DNA of 64,000 nucleotides from Patagioenas fasciata (lineage: Eukaryota > Chordata > Aves > Columbiformes > Columbidae), in contig NC_092521.1 of assembly GCF_037038585.1 (NCBI RefSeq), positions 109,890,605 to 109,954,604 on the forward strand, written 5' to 3'. The notes beneath the pieces are model-generated. The model searched no databases. It was not told where the DNA came from and was given only the letters and a program-made list of their open reading frames with translations. Below, in pieces: positions 61,401 through 64,000 of the stretch; positions within the stretch are counted from its first letter, which is position 1; each line of letters begins with the position of its first letter. A program made the position numbers and the translations under genes.

Positions 61401-62149
61401 CAGCAGTAGCAAAGCGTGTGACAAAATCAAAAGAAGTGAAAAAAATAAAAGAATGGAAGAGCAGACAATTAAGAGGAGAGCACAGGTCAAATGTATGGCA
61501 ATCCCCACCTTCTTGGGAGGGAGAGCAAGCTACTTCTACCCAATACTGGTTGTTCTTAACCTGCTTCTAGAATGCTACCAAGGTTTTATTAGTCTTTGAA
61601 ATTTAAGTTCTCAGTGGAGAAGGAAGAAACTTTCAAATGACACAGAAGTTAAACAAAACATTTTCTGTTTCTATAGTGTAAATGACAGTAATTTCTTGAT
61701 GTCATCAATATCTTTTCCTTGTTTCCCAAAAACCGCTCATTGTCAAGTCATGAAAGCTTCCAATGAATCTGAATTTCTATCAGTCTTTGTAGACTAAAAC
61801 TGTTTGTAGAGTGGGTGGCAGGATGGCATGACAGCTTATCTGAAAGTTCCAAAGCAAAGGCTTCGTGTTCACACCATTCAAACCAAAGGTGCACCTATAA
61901 CCATTACAGACTTGTGTCATCATGCAGGATGAATGTGGCTCAGCCTTGCCCAAACAATTAAGTCATGTAAATCCTGTTGATTTGACCGTGAATCTCGAAC
62001 TAACAGTGCAGGCTGAGTGGTGGGCTGATGTGTTGGTCCCACTTCCCTCCCATTTGACTGGAAACCTTAAACGACCATCACACCATCCTTCTCCAAACAC
62101 CTCACCCTCCCGTCTTGTCCCACCCCCGGGTGCCTCACTGGAGGACACA
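58401..62149. other. Noncoding DNA upstream of the CpG islands
   Basis: No supported gene. An AT-rich run occurs at 59850-59890. GC rises gradually after about 60.0 kb. Short frames at 60162-60486 and 60853-61269 show no recognisable domain. Confidence 0.45.
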
Positions 62150-62455
62150 TTCCAGAAGGCGGCCCAGTGGCGCTGTACTAGACACGGCGGTCCCCCCGGG
62201 CCGCTCGGCTGCCGTGTGCGGGGTCGGCCGGTGCCCGGTGTTGGCGGGCAGTGCTCCTCTGCTGCCCTCTGCTGCGGGGTCCCTGAACCGCCACCGAGCT
62301 CCGGCGGGCTCGGGGAACAGCTCGGGGCGGCGAGAGAGCGGCGGTGCGAGGGGAGCTCCATGCACTGCGGCGTGGGGAGCGGCACCGGAGGCGTCTGGAT
62401 GGGGCGGTCGAGTAGGGGCAGCTGCGCAATCAAAGGCTGGTCCAGAAGGTGGAAA
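62150..62455. promoter_or_regulatory. Small CpG island about 1.4 kb upstream of the candidate exon
   Basis: CpG-dense sequence (GGCGGTCCCCCCGGGCCGC, GGCGAGAGAGCGGCGGTGCG) in an otherwise AT-rich setting. Long frames on both strands (for example 62115-62489 plus and 61963-62469 minus) result from high GC and have no known domain. It may be an alternative promoter, a divergent-transcript promoter or an enhancer. Nothing in the sequence decides between these. Confidence 0.65.
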
Positions 62456-63094
62456 CACGTTAGAACCACATTTCAGAGGCCAAATCTGACTCCTGTGCTC
62501 CCAGCGCATACTTAACAGGTGTCATGCATTTTTTGCCTGAAGATGATTAATTTCCTAGTTGAGTCTGTAAGGAGTTTATATATTTATATAACAAGTTTTT
62601 TGATTATATTAAAATAATTTTAATTGCAACTTAAGCTGCGACTAAAAGTGCCACATTATCCTGTAAGGCCTTGAAAAGGAGGGAGAATAGCCAAGCTGTT
62701 CTCACCCCTGGGGCTTTGTGCAGGGGCAAAGCCGAATGCTGCAGCACCAGCCGTGCTCTGCTCCATCCCTGGCGCAGCAGGAGCTGCAGGATGCCAGCAG
62801 CACAAGGGGCTGAGGCCTTGCGGCAGGATTGCAGCTGTGGTTTGGAGCTTTTTGTCTTCTTAGTTTCGACAGGCAGGAAGCCATTAACGACTTGTATTTT
62901 GAGTGAAGTGTTCATTACAGATCTCAAAGCAGAACACTCCCAGCACAGACAGCAACTTAATAATTTTGTTTTCTTTTTAATGACGGTGTCTATCATTCCT
63001 TGCCCTAAGTAACCTCTCCGTACACCAGATACAAAGTTTAATAAAAAAAGGAAGTCTTCTGTGGCCGCTTTTTTATCTAGAAAACGAAAGGGCC
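62456..63094. other. Spacer between two CpG islands
   Basis: It contains a very AT-rich segment (62575-62630), then moderate GC with few CpGs. No supported coding exon. Confidence 0.45.
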
Positions 63095-63404
63095 AGCAGG
63101 TCACGCCGCCTCCTCGCGTTGTAGCTGCTCTTCACGCCCCCCCGCCTCCAACGCAGCTATAACGAGCTCGGCATTGCTCAGGCGCCTGAGACGCCTCCGA
63201 GGCGCGGCGACAGCCGCTCAGACCAGCCCCAGAGGGGCCGGGGGCAGGAGGTAAAAACCTCGCGGGTTGAGCAGCAAGTCTCCGCAGGTCATGGCCGCCC
63301 CGCGTCCTGCCTCCCTCCTCCTCCCCAAGGTCGGCACTGGCGGGACAGGCTCTCCCTCACCCCGCCCGACCCCGGTAGCACAGGCACCAGCGGCCGCCGC
63401 CACA

Positions 63405-63489
63405 CGGCCAATCAGCGATGGGGGGGCTCGGGGCATCGCCGCCGCATGGCCAATCATCAGCGAGAGCGAGGCTCGGGGCATCGCCGTCG
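63405..63489 (+). promoter_or_regulatory. Tandemly duplicated CCAAT-box module
   Basis: Two direct repeats of about 42 bp, each with GGCCAATCA followed by GGCTCGGGGCATCGCCG. The CCAAT cores are at 63408 and 63450. CCAAT boxes in this context usually bind NF-Y (established for the motif). The duplication would give two NF-Y sites about four helical turns apart. Confidence 0.75.
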
Positions 63490-63843
63490 CTCCCCGCTGC
63501 CCCGCCTTCCCGCTGCTGAATCCACCGCCGAGCAACGGAGCGCGGTGGCGATCGATTCTCTCGGCTTGCCCTCCCGCCTCCCCGCCCTCTCCCGGTTAAC
63601 GCGCCACCCGGGGGCGGGTGCTGGGATAGTGCAGGGGGACGCGCGGCTGCAGGTGACCAAGCAGCGCCGCCACTTCCCGCCTGCTCGCCGGCAAGCGCGG
63701 GCGCAACCACCGCGGCTGTGCAAACGGAGCTCGCTCATCAGTGGGAAGGGGACGTTCCTAAGCCCAGTGTGCTCCCACCCCCGCCCCCCGGTCCCGCCGC
63801 GCTGAGGGAGCCGCGAGTCTCTCTTTACTTTTTCTGTTCGCCT

Positions 63844-63859
63844 GCCCCGCGAGCGGGGC
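63844..63859 (+). promoter_or_regulatory. GC hairpin just upstream of candidate start codon
   Basis: GCCCCGC and GCGGGGC are perfect inverted repeats separated by GA, and end 11 bases before the ATG at 63871. In RNA the 2-base loop would force at least one pair open. If transcribed, it could slow ribosome scanning (inference). Confidence 0.5.
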
Positions 63860-63870
63860 GGCCCGGGGCC

Positions 63871-64000
63871 ATGGAGCGCGCGTTCACGCCGCTGGACTGC
63901 CTCCTGCCCGCCGGTACGGTACCAACCGCCCCCGCGCGGCGCGGCGGCGCCACCGGGACCGCGCACAGACCGCCGGGTTCCGCAGCTCCCCAGGGCGGGC
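63871..64000 (+). CDS. Candidate first coding exon of an unidentified gene (partial)
   Basis: An ATG in strong Kozak context (GGGGCCATGG) sits in the main CpG island and starts a frame reading MERAFTPLDCLLPAG. The same frame is open upstream back to a TGA at 63517-63519, and this is its first ATG. It stays open to the window edge. Possible splice donors are CCG|GTACGG after 63913, which would end the exon after 14 codons plus one base, or ACG|GTACCA after 63918. No signal peptide or domain is visible in so short a piece, and I do not recognise the protein. The alternative is that this is 5' UTR or first-intron GC-rich sequence. The upstream + frame at 63267-63599 ends before it and could be an upstream frame if transcription starts early. 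Confidence 0.45.
   Translation, partial: MERAFTPLDCLLPAGTVPTAPARRGGATGTAHRPPGSAAPQGG

Larger units (their letters stand above)
63095..64000 (+). promoter_or_regulatory. CpG-island promoter of a plus-strand gene
   Basis: Sustained CpG-rich sequence with no TATA box near the candidate start. GC boxes include CCCCGCCTCC at about 63139, CCCCGCC near 63501 and GGGGGCGGG at 63611. Two CCAAT boxes lie at 63408-63412 and 63450-63454. This is typical of a housekeeping or developmental vertebrate promoter. The transcription start is not visible directly; from CCAAT-box spacing it probably lies somewhere between 63490 and 63800 (inference). Confidence 0.8.

Noticed and set aside
61922-62515. 197-codon plus frame and 168-codon minus frame
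   Set aside because: Overlapping long frames on both strands in GC-rich DNA are expected by chance. No recognised motif.
63457-63966. 169-codon minus frame in the main CpG island
   Set aside because: Arg/Gly/Pro-rich, typical of a chance frame in CpG-island sequence. The + strand evidence is better.

Overview
This window looks like nuclear DNA from a bird. The main evidence is repeated insertions of CR1 non-LTR retrotransposons, whose 3' ends carry the characteristic ATTCTATGATTCTGTG-type tail, together with avian endogenous-retrovirus-type LTRs. Most of the sequence is AT-rich, has no long credible coding frame, and contains faint ancient SINE/LINE relics. I read it as an intergenic or gene-desert stretch ending in the CpG-island promoter of a gene that starts on the + strand about 130 bases before the right edge. 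The species and the downstream gene cannot be named from sequence alone. I found no bacterial-type operon, CRISPR array, tRNA or rRNA.

Layout. 1-1040: unremarkable AT-rich DNA. 1041-4118: a long CR1 on the minus strand with a decayed ORF2 and the C-terminal part of the esterase-like ORF1. 4119-6985: AT-rich DNA. 6990-12300: a strongly strand-asymmetric purine-rich tract built of degenerate short repeats, interrupted by two + strand LTRs (9335-9925 and 10577-11236). 14222-14860: an old minus-strand CR1. 17470-18562: a plus-strand CR1. 18699-19340: a second copy of the LTR family seen at 10577. 19880-23050: a composite satellite-like block with roughly 170-176 bp repeats and (TCTCC)n, (TCTTT)n, (TTTCC)n and (TATCC)n arrays. 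23050-61900: mostly AT-rich noncoding DNA holding two CR1s arranged tail-out (30769-31068 minus, 31594-32361 plus), MIR-like relics (26756-26882, 58185-58400), an ancient CR1/L3-like relic (46378-47090), an inverted repeat (40441-40562), and several stretches that look like candidate conserved noncoding DNA. 62150-62455: a small CpG island. 63095-64000: the main CpG island with a duplicated CCAAT-box module and a candidate first exon.

The recognisable 'genes' are dead retrotransposon reading frames plus one candidate host first exon. Nothing here forms a working multi-gene system. The best structural curiosities are the duplicated composite pyrimidine microsatellite at 20.67-21.31 kb, the 4 kb purine-biased minisatellite-like tract targeted by LTR insertions, and the tandem CCAAT module in the promoter. 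I did not find a convincing new biological system and say so plainly.
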